DNA from: an uncultured Lachnospiraceae bacterium
GTDB lineage: Bacteria; Bacillota; Clostridia; Lachnospirales; Lachnospiraceae
Assembly (NCBI GenBank): GCA_910579865.1
Contig: CAJTXA010000001.1
Coordinates: 1 to 64,000, forward strand
Direction of reading: 5' to 3'
Length of the DNA: 64,000 nucleotides
Position numbers and translations under genes: made by a program. Positions 36,644-45,617 of the stretch are shown one piece after another; position 1 is the first letter of the stretch, and the number at the start of each line of letters is the position of its first letter. The notes beneath the pieces were generated by a model that had not been told where the DNA came from, searched no databases, and saw only the letters and a program-made list of their open reading frames with translations.

Positions 36644-36868
36644 GCCTAATTGGGAAAATTAAACTAAAATACAAGAAATTGATTGCCAAAATTAAGCAGT
36701 ATGAGAAAAATCGGCTTTTTTGCCACAGGAAACACTACACTTCTCCTGTGGCAACTTGGGCTGTCTACCCTTTTGTCTACTTACTATTGTCTATACCAAG
36801 AGGCTTCTACCATCCCATGCGCTGTTCTCTTTCTCTGACTGTTCTGCTCTATGAAACGACATTGGCAC
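36644..36868. other. Region without a recognised gene
   Basis: Contains the alternative C-terminal frame of the previous gene and an 11-bp inverted repeat at 36720-36754. A 99-codon plus-strand frame here has no ribosome site and no recognisable features. A minus-strand 23-codon frame (MSFHRAEQSEKENSAWDGRS) may be debris. Confidence 0.4.
36720..36754. repeat. Perfect 11-bp inverted repeat
   Basis: TTGCCACAGGA ... TCCTGTGGCAA with a 13-base loop. Only an upstream T run (plus strand) and no downstream T run, so it is not a standard terminator for the sigma/anti-sigma genes. Confidence 0.5.
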
Positions 36869-38157
36869 TTATTCAACTGTTTCAATCGAATCGACAATAT
36901 TCATTTTTGCAATCGTTCGTAGTGGAATAGCTGTTGTTAATAAACAAGCTATAATAGAAATTACTGTCACTTCGATAATTGATAAATATGGAACAGCAAC
37001 AAATTGTAAGTCATCTGTAAACTCCTTCCCATAAAAAAGTCTTATAAAGGCTATCTATACTCATACCGATTGCACGTTGCATCCCAATCTCAACAATACG
37101 AGTATGAATATTACTATAAACAGTATTAATAATGTTCAATATTCCAATAAGACCAATAAAGAAGATAAGCCCCCAACATAACGTCTTGATTTGTTTAAAA
37201 CTTTCTTCTAGTTGTGCGGCAGTCTGCTGATAGGAAAGCCAATGACTGCCTGTATTTTCATTACACCAATCATCTAACCATATTTCAAATTGTTTATTGT
37301 CTTCATTTATCAAGAAGTGTAGTAAAACTTTGTAAAGATACAAAAACTGTAATACTCATAATTAATGAAAGAATCGTAACAACTGTTCTACTGCATCCAC
37401 GTTTCAAATTCAGCCTTGCATAGTAAGCTTCAAAATTATGAATTGTTTTTGTTTTTCTACTACGACGCTTTACCTTTACACTTTGCTCTGACATAGCGAC
37501 AGTAGGGGAAATATGGGACGCATATCTAGCTGCTGGAAATGCTGCTAACATTGCAAAAAACAGAGTAATAACAACACTTACAAAATATAGAAAAAGATTA
37601 TTCGAGCTTGTTGCACGAATCGTTTGATCGAGTTCTTTTGTACTACTTGCCATAAACAAATCTGGATTTAGAATACCTGTCGCAGCTATTAAAATCCCCT
37701 TTGCAGACAATGCGCCAATCAAAAGTCCAATAGGAATACCAATGCCACATAGAATTAGAAGTTGGAGAGAAACCAAACGATAAATTTGTCTACATTCACC
37801 TCCGATAGCCCGAAGTATTCCATATTCTTTTATGCGCTTTGTTATATCTATTTTCAAAATATTATAAATTACCAAACCTGCTGCAAACAAAACAAGTACA
37901 CCAACCATAACACAAGCAAACGTCATAAAAGAAAAGCCTATATCTGTACCAGATTCTCCTTTTTCTTTATAAGAAATACCAAGTGCGTCTAATATTTTCC
38001 AGTTCATCAATCGTAGACTGAAATTGTAAAGTATTTTTGGTTTTAAAATCTGTTGAATAAAGCAAATAATCTTCTGGCAAAACAGCAGCAGCTGTTTTGG
38101 CACCTACAACAGCATCTAATCTTCCCGTAAAATAACCAATATAGTTACTTTCTAATT
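36869..38157 (-). pseudogene. Decayed FtsX-like ABC transporter permease
   Basis: Pieces of one MacB/FtsX-type permease lie in several minus-strand frames. At 38157-38010 IGYFTGRLDAVVGAKTAAAV leads a soluble-domain piece; a frameshift then gives ISYKEKGESGTDIGFSFMTF and membrane segments to about 37310; after an internal deletion comes a C-terminal piece with WGLIFFIGLIGILNIINTVY; a last shift/deletion leads to the true end LRTIAKMNIVDSIETVE at 36869. The N-terminus and the partner ATPase are missing, and the gene begins abruptly 1-3 bases after the histidine kinase stop. It cannot make a working transporter. Confidence 0.85.
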
Positions 38158-39303
38158 TTATTCGACTGTTAATGTAACAGAGATAGTTGCACCTACTTGA
38201 TTGTTTTTTATAGTTATATTACCACCATGTTTTTTACAAAGAAGCTCACAAATGTATAATCCCATTCCAAAATGTTCGATATCTTCATTGCCTTTTTGAA
38301 ACGGCTGAATCCCATTTTTCATTAGTTTGTTTGGAAAGCCACAACCATCATCTGTTACAGATAATAACAATTTTTCGTCTTCTATAGAACAAAGAATATC
38401 AATACGATCTTTGGCAAAGCGACGTGCATTCGATACAAAATTTTCTGTAATTTGAAATAAAATAGATTTATCAACTAAAATATCCTTTGTATATCCTGTT
38501 GTGGTAAACTTTATCTGCTTTTGATTCTCTTCCCCAATAAAACCAATTATATTTTTAAGCTCACAAATAAGACTATCCCACTTTGTAAGTTCTCTCTGCA
38601 CATTTATCTCTTCCAATTTTTGAATACTGCTCATTGTTTCTATATACTGTTCAATTCGGCTTGTATAATTTTCAATTCTTAATAAATTGTCAGCAAGCAG
38701 TTTTGAAGTTTCTGTAATATTCCCAATGCTATTTTTAGCTAATTTTACAGAGCCTTTTAGCACAGTAACAGGATTGCGTAAATTATGCGAAAATGCCGCA
38801 TTTAATCTTTTTCGTTCCTCTGCTTGTCTCCACAACGTATAATTGTTCTCTAACAATGTTTGACGCATAGCTTCAAAAGCTGTGCAAAGTTGCCCTAATT
38901 CATCTTGTGATTTTGTTTCAATCGTAAAATTAAGGTCATTCTCTATAATACAGGTAGCACCTTTTAGAAGCAGTGACAAAGGTTCTTTCAATTTCAGGCG
39001 ATAAAACATAGAAGCAGTGGCAAATAATGCAATTATATAAATTAAGATTGGCAGCAAAATCTGAGCAAGAGAAATTATCTCAGCAATTATTATGGTCTGA
39101 GCAGTCAACCCCTGTGATTGAATAATTCGAATGGAATTAGTAGAATTAATATCAATGGAATTTCCTCCTATTGGATCAATACGTGAACGCAATTCTATAC
39201 ACACCCAAACAATAAAAATAGATAAAATAAATGCAATTGTAATATTTATAAATGCGATTGTAAATAATGATTTTTTTAGTTTCATCTGTTTTATCCGTTC
39301 CAT
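38158..39303 (-). CDS. Sensor histidine kinase
   Basis: 381 residues. Two membrane helices (about 12-34 and 73-97) flank a short extracellular loop; HAMP follows (LKEPLSLLLKGATCI); HisKA with phospho-acceptor His in FSHNLRNPVTVLKGSV; HATPase with N box ENFVSNARRFAKDR, DDGCGFP and GMGLYICELLCKKHGG. Pairs with the response regulator whose stop it overlaps (GGGGGGTAGGTTATAA before the ATG). Similar kinases control peptide-antibiotic ABC exporters, which fits the ruined permease just downstream. Confidence 0.9.
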   Translation of the reverse strand: MERIKQMKLKKSLFTIAFINITIAFILSIFIVWVCIELRSRIDPIGGNSIDINSTNSIRIIQSQGLTAQTIIIAEIISLAQILLPILIYIIALFATASMFYRLKLKEPLSLLLKGATCIIENDLNFTIETKSQDELGQLCTAFEAMRQTLLENNYTLWRQAEERKRLNAAFSHNLRNPVTVLKGSVKLAKNSIGNITETSKLLADNLLRIENYTSRIEQYIETMSSIQKLEEINVQRELTKWDSLICELKNIIGFIGEENQKQIKFTTTGYTKDILVDKSILFQITENFVSNARRFAKDRIDILCSIEDEKLLLSVTDDGCGFPNKLMKNGIQPFQKGNEDIEHFGMGLYICELLCKKHGGNITIKNNQVGATISVTLTVE

Positions 39304-39965
39304 TTATAACCTACCCCCCAAACAGTTTCTATATAATTGTGCAAAGTGTATTCTGCAAATTTATTACGAACTTTACGGATATGCTCCATAATTGTGTTGC
39401 TGTTCCCATCCCCTTCTAATCCCCATACCCTTTCATAAATCCGTTCTCTATCAAAGACTTGTCCAGTATGAGTAGAAAGTAATTCCACAATATCAAATTC
39501 TTTTTTAGATAAATTAATCTGATTTTGGTTTATCATAATTTCTCTTTTGGTATAGTCGATCACCATATCATTAAAAAAACGTAAAAAAGATTGTTTCTGT
39601 TTACGATTTTCACGTCTTAAATGGGCAGCCACTCTTGCTCCCAATTCATCAAGGTCAAATGGCTTTTCTATATAATCATCTGCGCCAATAAAAAATCCTT
39701 TGATTTTATCTGCGGTTTCAATTCGGGCAGTTAAAAAAAGAATTGGACAAGTAATATGTTCACGAATATTTTGACAGACGATCAGCCCATCCATATCTGG
39801 CATATTTATATCTAATAAAACAATATCAGGAGATTGTGTCAATTTTTTCATAGCATCATTTCCATTATAAGCGGTTATAATCTGATACCCTGCCATTTCA
39901 AAATAGCTTTGAATGATAGCAACAATTCCTGGCTCATCATCAACAATCAATATTTTTTTGCTCAT
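39291..39965 (-). CDS. OmpR/PhoB-family response regulator
   Basis: 224 residues. Receiver domain with acidic pocket IVDDEPG, phosphorylated Asp in VLLDINMPDMDG (near residue 52), Lys in EKPFDLDEL; C-terminal winged helix (SKKEFDIVELLSTHTGQVFDRERIYERVWG ... VRNKF ... ETVWGVGYKW). First gene of the two-component operon; target promoters are unknown, probably including the lost exporter. Confidence 0.94.
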   Translation of the reverse strand: MSKKILIVDDEPGIVAIIQSYFEMAGYQIITAYNGNDAMKKLTQSPDIVLLDINMPDMDGLIVCQNIREHITCPILFLTARIETADKIKGFFIGADDYIEKPFDLDELGARVAAHLRRENRKQKQSFLRFFNDMVIDYTKREIMINQNQINLSKKEFDIVELLSTHTGQVFDRERIYERVWGLEGDGNSNTIMEHIRKVRNKFAEYTLHNYIETVWGVGYKWNG

Positions 39966-40022
39966 AGTTGATTCTCCTTTCGTAAATGATATTCTTTCAT
40001 ATAAATCTCAATTATTTCTCAA

Positions 40023-40090
40023 AATTTTTCTTCTCTTTTCAACAAGCGTTTCTATTAATTTTTCTTCTCTTTTCAACAAGCGTTTCTATT
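40023..40090. repeat. Perfect tandem repeat, two copies of 34 bp
   Basis: The unit beginning AATTTTTCTTCTCTTTTCAA and ending CAAGCGTTTCTATT occurs twice with no mismatch, 58 bp upstream of the response-regulator start. On the minus strand each copy contains AGAAACGCTTG. May be duplicated regulator sites or a slippage product. Confidence 0.9.
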
Positions 40091-40234
40091 TTCTTTAATA
40101 CTTACAAAATATCTACACTCAACGTTTCGAAATGTCCCATCTTTACCAGTATAATTATAATCGCCTATCCGAATCATATCAAGTGCATAAAAACAAGGAA
40201 AATATGAATAAGGACTATCGTCTATTAAATTTAT

Positions 40235-40272
40235 AAAAAAATAGAATAGATATCTCTATCTACTCTATTTTT
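40235..40272 (-). terminator. Terminator of the chemoreceptor gene at 40.3 kb
   Basis: Minus-strand AAAAATAGA(g)TAGAT ... ATCTA(t)TCTATTTTTTT forms a long AT-rich stem with a T tract, just after the stop. Confidence 0.75.
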
Positions 40273-40291
40273 ATAACTATATTTAATTATT

Positions 40292-42418
40292 TTATTCTGT
40301 TTTAAATACAGATATTTCTGTTTTTAACTCATCCATATTTTCTCCAAGTACACCTGCGGTTTGATTCAAATTTTCTACTTTCTCTAATAACTTCCCTACT
40401 ACATCTCGTACTACTTCTGCACTGCTCGCTGTTTCTTCAATAATCTCCGAAATATTTTGTACTGCAAGAAGTGTGTCATTTCTTTCATGATCTGCTGTCT
40501 GTGTACTACTTACAATATTATTCAATCCTTCTACCAATCGGTTCATCCGAATTCCCATCTCTTTAAACACAAAAACCGCATCTTCTACTGCCTGTGTCTG
40601 TAAAGCAACCATTGTTTCTGCTTGTTTTGCACTTTCTACACTATTTACTGTTTGTGTTCGAATCTGAGTCACATTTTGACTAATTTTTCTGGCTGCTTTT
40701 GTAGAGTCATCTGCTAATTTTCGTATCTCTTCTGCTACCACTGCAAATCCTCTTCCTGCATCTCCAGCACGTGCTGCCTCAATCGAAGCATTTAACGATA
40801 ATAAATTCGTCTGTTCTGAAATATCTGTAATCATTCCTACGAATTGATTAATGCTCTCTGATTCTTTTCGAAGCATTTCAATGCTTTCTCCTACTTGCCC
40901 TGTCATTTTCGTTGTCTCTTGTGCACGTTCTCCAAGATTTTGTACAATCTTCATACCACGGCTAATCATTTCCTCTGTTTCTTTTACAAGCTGTTCTACC
41001 TCTTTTACGACCTGACTGACCTCTTGCATTTCTACAGAAAGCAAATTTGTACGTTCTACACACTCTTGTGCATGTTCCGATTGTTTTGACATTCCTTCAT
41101 TAATTTCACTAATTGCTTGTGTAATATTTTTAGAATCCTCACTGATCCCTTCTGAAACTTCTCTTACTTCTTTTGCAGATAATTCCAACTGTCCTGTTGC
41201 ATAATTTACTTTTTGTACCAATTTTTTATTATTTTTAATCATATTAGTTGCAGAAGCCGCCAATCCACGAAATTCATCTCTTCCATTTGCTTCCACCTTT
41301 ACAGTTAAATTTCCTTTTGCAACCTCTCCCATTCGATAAGACATATGCCGCATGTTTTTCTGAATCCCCATAGAAATAATTATTCCAATAATCATTGCTA
41401 TCACACAAGCAAGGATTACAAGTTTTATGGTTAATACACGAATTTCTTCTGCCTGAGATGTTACTGTTTGTAATGGTACTAAACCACAAACTGTTGTATG
41501 ATCCTTTTCACTTCTACTATAAAAAAATAGACAATCCTCTCCGCCATATACCACATCAAGTACACCGCTTTGTTCTTCTTTCTGATCCAAAGCAGTATAA
41601 AAATCCTGTCCATAAAATACCTTTTTTTCTGCTGTAAGACGGCTGTTTTCTCCTTCGATTTGATTTTCACTAATCAGTTCTTTTCCATGTTCTGTCACCA
41701 ATCCGACAATGCTTCCGCTGCCTAAATTTAATTCCTGTAAAAAACTTTGAATCGTAGAAGGTTTAATATCAATTACAATAATAGAATTATTCGACTGTCC
41801 CATTAACTGAAAAGAGAGCATATAGTCTTTTTCTTGCATACCCAAATGCTTATCTAGTACAGGATGTGAATCTACCCAACGCTGCAATGTTTTTCCATCT
41901 GTACTCATTTCAGAAAGATACTCTGTTAAAATTCCTTTCATAGAACTATTCTTTGTAGAAAACATGGTAATTCCTTCTCTTGTAATAATATGTATATTGC
42001 TGATAAAAGAATTTACTGTTTGAGAAGATAAGATATTTGATTTAATACTATCCATAATATTCTTTTTTCCAAGTGGATCCTCTTCTAAAAGACCAATTAA
42101 ATATCGGTTATAGTCTGAATTAAACGCATATTTTGTTCCCTCTGCTTCAATATAAGTATCACTCATATCCAAATACTGCGTTGCCATTCGAATTGTCTGT
42201 AAAGTAGATTCTTTATATTTATTACTCAATCCCTTTGCTGCTTTTTTATAAGCAAAAATCCCTACTATTATCATAAAAAAAATGGGTACCATAAAGCAAA
42301 TAAAAATCTTATTTCGGATACTGAACAAAAGCCATCTTGTATTCTCATTCTTTTGTTTTTCTTTTTTTCCTCCTTCTATCTTAAATTTCTTGTTTGATTT
42401 AGAATTTTCTCTCTCCAT
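40292..42418 (-). CDS. Methyl-accepting chemotaxis protein
   Basis: 708 residues. Basic cytoplasmic N-terminus, TM1 (about 35-57, FICFMVPIFFMIIVGIFAY), a periplasm-facing sensor domain of about 270 residues that is probably a dCache type, TM2 near 335-357, HAMP, and the signalling hairpin tip EQTNLLSLNASIEAARAGDA followed by GRGFAVVAEEIRKLADDS. Ligand unknown. I use the ATG at 42418 with TTGGAGGAAGCT as ribosome site; a TTG four codons earlier lies within it. Next to the secreted pectate lyase gene, so sensing of pectin products is a possible, unproven link. Confidence 0.94.
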   Translation of the reverse strand: MERENSKSNKKFKIEGGKKEKQKNENTRWLLFSIRNKIFICFMVPIFFMIIVGIFAYKKAAKGLSNKYKESTLQTIRMATQYLDMSDTYIEAEGTKYAFNSDYNRYLIGLLEEDPLGKKNIMDSIKSNILSSQTVNSFISNIHIITREGITMFSTKNSSMKGILTEYLSEMSTDGKTLQRWVDSHPVLDKHLGMQEKDYMLSFQLMGQSNNSIIVIDIKPSTIQSFLQELNLGSGSIVGLVTEHGKELISENQIEGENSRLTAEKKVFYGQDFYTALDQKEEQSGVLDVVYGGEDCLFFYSRSEKDHTTVCGLVPLQTVTSQAEEIRVLTIKLVILACVIAMIIGIIISMGIQKNMRHMSYRMGEVAKGNLTVKVEANGRDEFRGLAASATNMIKNNKKLVQKVNYATGQLELSAKEVREVSEGISEDSKNITQAISEINEGMSKQSEHAQECVERTNLLSVEMQEVSQVVKEVEQLVKETEEMISRGMKIVQNLGERAQETTKMTGQVGESIEMLRKESESINQFVGMITDISEQTNLLSLNASIEAARAGDAGRGFAVVAEEIRKLADDSTKAARKISQNVTQIRTQTVNSVESAKQAETMVALQTQAVEDAVFVFKEMGIRMNRLVEGLNNIVSSTQTADHERNDTLLAVQNISEIIEETASSAEVVRDVVGKLLEKVENLNQTAGVLGENMDELKTEISVFKTE

Positions 42419-42631
42419 AGCTTCCTCCAATATGTTGCAATCTGATTCCTATATTTCTATATACAGTATAACCTATTTTCTGAAAATATCAAACAAAAAA
42501 TTCGATTTTTTTCTTTATTTTCTTTATTCCCCTTTATCATTCTTCCAATTTAAAACTAATATTCTAAAAATCCATACAAAACTTCAAAAATCTTTCTAAT
42601 TCACGAAAACAGAATTAACAATAGTTAGCAA

Positions 42632-42667
42632 AAATAATGGAACTGTTCTATTACAGTCCCACTATTT
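42632..42667 (-). terminator. Terminator of the pectate lyase gene
   Basis: Minus-strand AATAGTGG-ACTGT ... ACAGT-CCATTATT stem followed by TTTTTGC. Confidence 0.75.
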
Positions 42668-42693
42668 TTTCATTCTCTTACTTTTATTCTTTT

Positions 42694-45414
42694 TTAATTT
42701 GTACCAGGAAGGTTTAATACCCAGCCAGCTCGAATAAAGTTAATATCTCTAATAGTTGGATTAGCAGCTTTTAATTGCTCTATTGTACATCCATTTTCAC
42801 GAGCAATCTTTAATAAATAATCGCCATCCTTTACCACATAAGTACCACCTGCTCCCATACTAATATTCGAGAATCTTGCTGTACTTAAATTATCAATTTC
42901 ATTTGCAACTTTATTGGAATCTACTGCAAACCCAATTAAAACATCTGCTGCCATAGGAACTTCTGCTGAACCAATTAATTTCCATTCATCTGCTTCCTGA
43001 TTCTTTGCATATCCAGTAAAGACATCGCCTTCACGAACCAGTTTTAACCAAATTCCATTTGTTACATTTTTACCATTTTCTGGCATCCTAAAGTAAAAAT
43101 CTTCTACTAGTGGCACACCTGCTTTTAAAGAATTGTTCTTTGAGTCAATCTGCTCACCTAGTTCATTTATTGCACCTTCTGCATTTAACTTTAGCTCCTG
43201 CCCTTTATCATCTAATACCTTTGTTGCACCACGATTTGCAAGATAAACTGCCCATGTAGTATCTGCAATATCAGGATTTCCTTCATTTAATTTCGTATTT
43301 TGTTTTACTAAAGACATCGCTAATACTGCTGTTTTAGCCTGATTACTTGTGCTTTCCCGAATCATTAATCCAGTCAATGCATGATTATCAATCGCTGTTA
43401 CATCTTCTAGTTTCGCAACAATTGTACCATCTCCGCTTAAATTCTGATAGACATAATGGAAATTATCCGTTGTAGCATCTGCCACATCACCAGTTAAAGC
43501 TCCTTCTGACTTTCCAAGTTTCCCAGAACCTTTTACTGTCAATATTCCATTTTCAAAAGAAGCAGCTCCAGCAACACCAGGTGTTCCTATATCCACACTA
43601 GTATAAGCTCCTGTACCAGCTGTACTATTTACATGAATCTGTGCCGCAGTTGCCTGTGTAGCTGTTCCATTATTATCATATGCTCTCGCTGAGATAAAAT
43701 AGGTTCCATCAGAAAGTCCAGTTAAATTACACTGATAAGGAGCTGAAGTTGCTGTTCCTACTAATTCAGAACCATTATAAAATTCTACCTTTGCTATACT
43801 GCCGCCATTATTTGCGGACGCTTCTGCACCTACTGTAATCGTACTGCCTTGAGCAAATTGAGCATTATTTTCCACTGTTAATTTTACAGTTGGATTATCT
43901 GCTTCCTTAGTAGGATTTACAATACCATTAAAATAATTTTCAACATTGGAACGTCCATTTGCTGCAATTGCTTTTGCATCATTTTTATCATTCTTATTCA
44001 ATCCATTTGCATCTTCATAGACATCTGGCATACCATCCATATCCGTATCATAACCAGCTTCCCAACTTGCAGTTGCCATTGTATAACCGCCAACTTCATT
44101 TTCGGTATTAATAAAACGGCCTGTATCATTTTTTACTTCTTCTACAATACGCGCATCTTGTGCATCTCTCTTTGGATAAGTCGCTCCAGCTTGTGTAAGA
44201 ACCTTACTATAACTTGCTTCAGCAGATTCCATATCTGCCTCTAATGGAAAATCACATGACTTTGTTTCCATAAAAGAAACTCCGCCTACTGTAGAAGTAT
44301 ACTGTTTGTCTGCAATGGTTGTCCAATCAGGTGCTGTATTGACTGTACCACTATTTTTTCCATCTCCACGGTTATCCGCAGAAATTGCTTCATTCTTTAC
44401 ACTTCCATCATAAAGTGCATTTCCAGCTACATAAAACCCGCCTGTCTTTTTATTTTCACCTGCATTTGCAACAATCTGAGCAATATTTTCTCTAGAACCT
44501 TTTCCATTAATCATATAGTTGTTCATATAGTTCGTATACTGCCATCCACCACCATGAACCACATTAAATCCATAATTATAAATAACATTATTACTTACTT
44601 GTGTTGTTGCACAATACTGATAAGCGTCTCCTGCTGCTTCCTTTGTTGGATCACCCATCGATCCACCACCCATTCTAGGAGCACGAGAGGTTGTATTTGC
44701 TATTAAATTATATTGGAAAATAACATTATCTCCACCAAAGATACCACCATATCCATGACGTCCTTTTGTATGACCAGATACCGTTAAGCTCTCATAAATC
44801 ATACAATACTGAACTGTTCCATTCTGTCCACGATAAGTAGACAACGTTTCATCTGTATTCCAGCTAAAGGAACAATGATCAATTATAAATAAATTATTAT
44901 CTCTACCCCAAAGAGCATCCATTGAATCACTGCCATTGCTTACATTTTTAGCTCCTGGCCGAAAACGCATATAGCGAATAATCAAGTTTTCTGAATTACT
45001 AATATCAGTCTGATAACCAGCAATTGTAATTCCATCTCCAGGAGCAGTCTGTCCTGCAATTGTCACATTTTTTACATCCTTAAACTTTAAGTCTGTCTTT
45101 AAATCAATGACACCGCCAACATGAAATACAATTGTTGCTCCACCATTTGCTGTCGCAACTTGTTCAATACCATAGCGAAGTGTACCCTCAATTGGTGTAT
45201 CCTCTTTTCCATAATCCTCTAGTGAGGTTACAACATAGGTATCATAGCCACGTCCTCCTGTTGCATACTTTCCTCCACCTGTTGCAGTGTCAAATGCAAG
45301 TACTGGCTCATCTGCCAAAACGTTTGTTGCTACTGATCCTGCCAGATTTCCCAGCATCATCATTCCAGCCATCGCCACTGCAAATGGTTTTTTGATTTTC
45401 TTCCACATTGCCAT
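42694..45414 (-). CDS. Secreted multidomain pectate lyase (PL1-like) with C-terminal LysM
   Basis: 906 residues. Signal peptide of about 35 residues ending VLADEP. Residues about 40-400 form a pectate lyase beta helix: GRGYDTYVVTSLEDYG, DSMDALWGRDNNLFIIDHCS (Ca-binding acids) and TSRAPRMGGG with the catalytic-type Arg. Then a dockerin/EF-like DTDMDGMPDVYEDANGLN, a bacterial Ig-like domain (about 500-595; SIAKVEFYNGSELVGTATSA), a beta-sandwich resembling DUF1349 (about 600-850) and a C-terminal LysM (YVVKDGDYLLKIARENGCTI). It should cleave extracellular polygalacturonate by beta-elimination while LysM tethers it to peptidoglycan. Ribosome site AAAGGGGTAAAACATT. Confidence 0.88.
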   Translation of the reverse strand: MAMWKKIKKPFAVAMAGMMMLGNLAGSVATNVLADEPVLAFDTATGGGKYATGGRGYDTYVVTSLEDYGKEDTPIEGTLRYGIEQVATANGGATIVFHVGGVIDLKTDLKFKDVKNVTIAGQTAPGDGITIAGYQTDISNSENLIIRYMRFRPGAKNVSNGSDSMDALWGRDNNLFIIDHCSFSWNTDETLSTYRGQNGTVQYCMIYESLTVSGHTKGRHGYGGIFGGDNVIFQYNLIANTTSRAPRMGGGSMGDPTKEAAGDAYQYCATTQVSNNVIYNYGFNVVHGGGWQYTNYMNNYMINGKGSRENIAQIVANAGENKKTGGFYVAGNALYDGSVKNEAISADNRGDGKNSGTVNTAPDWTTIADKQYTSTVGGVSFMETKSCDFPLEADMESAEASYSKVLTQAGATYPKRDAQDARIVEEVKNDTGRFINTENEVGGYTMATASWEAGYDTDMDGMPDVYEDANGLNKNDKNDAKAIAANGRSNVENYFNGIVNPTKEADNPTVKLTVENNAQFAQGSTITVGAEASANNGGSIAKVEFYNGSELVGTATSAPYQCNLTGLSDGTYFISARAYDNNGTATQATAAQIHVNSTAGTGAYTSVDIGTPGVAGAASFENGILTVKGSGKLGKSEGALTGDVADATTDNFHYVYQNLSGDGTIVAKLEDVTAIDNHALTGLMIRESTSNQAKTAVLAMSLVKQNTKLNEGNPDIADTTWAVYLANRGATKVLDDKGQELKLNAEGAINELGEQIDSKNNSLKAGVPLVEDFYFRMPENGKNVTNGIWLKLVREGDVFTGYAKNQEADEWKLIGSAEVPMAADVLIGFAVDSNKVANEIDNLSTARFSNISMGAGGTYVVKDGDYLLKIARENGCTIEQLKAANPTIRDINFIRAGWVLNLPGTN

Positions 45415-45551
45415 AATGTTTTACCCCTTTCGTTTGTGAAATTTGCTACACAATTTCTACAAAATTATAAACTAATTGTAACATATTTCCAAACAATTGT
45501 ATAGGCAAAACTTAACTTCTTATGTCACTTTTTTAGCCAAAAGTAAGAAAA

Positions 45552-45586
45552 GGCACTTGATAGTTCAAACTAGCCTATCAAGTGCC
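45552..45586 (-). terminator. Terminator of the second chemoreceptor gene
   Basis: GGCACTTGATAG/CTATCAAGTGCC, a perfect 12-bp stem, followed on the minus strand by TTTTCTT. Confidence 0.88.
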
Positions 45587-45617
45587 AAATAAATCAAAAA
45601 ATATATATCCCATTTTC

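Larger units (their letters stand above)
39966..40291. other. Intergenic region with a 34-bp tandem duplication and a terminator
   Basis: Upstream region of the response regulator. No gene. Holds the direct repeat at 40023-40090 and the terminator at 40235-40272. Confidence 0.5.

Noticed and set aside
36634..36930. 98-codon plus-strand frame after the anti-sigma gene
   Set aside because: No ribosome site, no domain, and it runs antisense into the coding end of the decayed permease.
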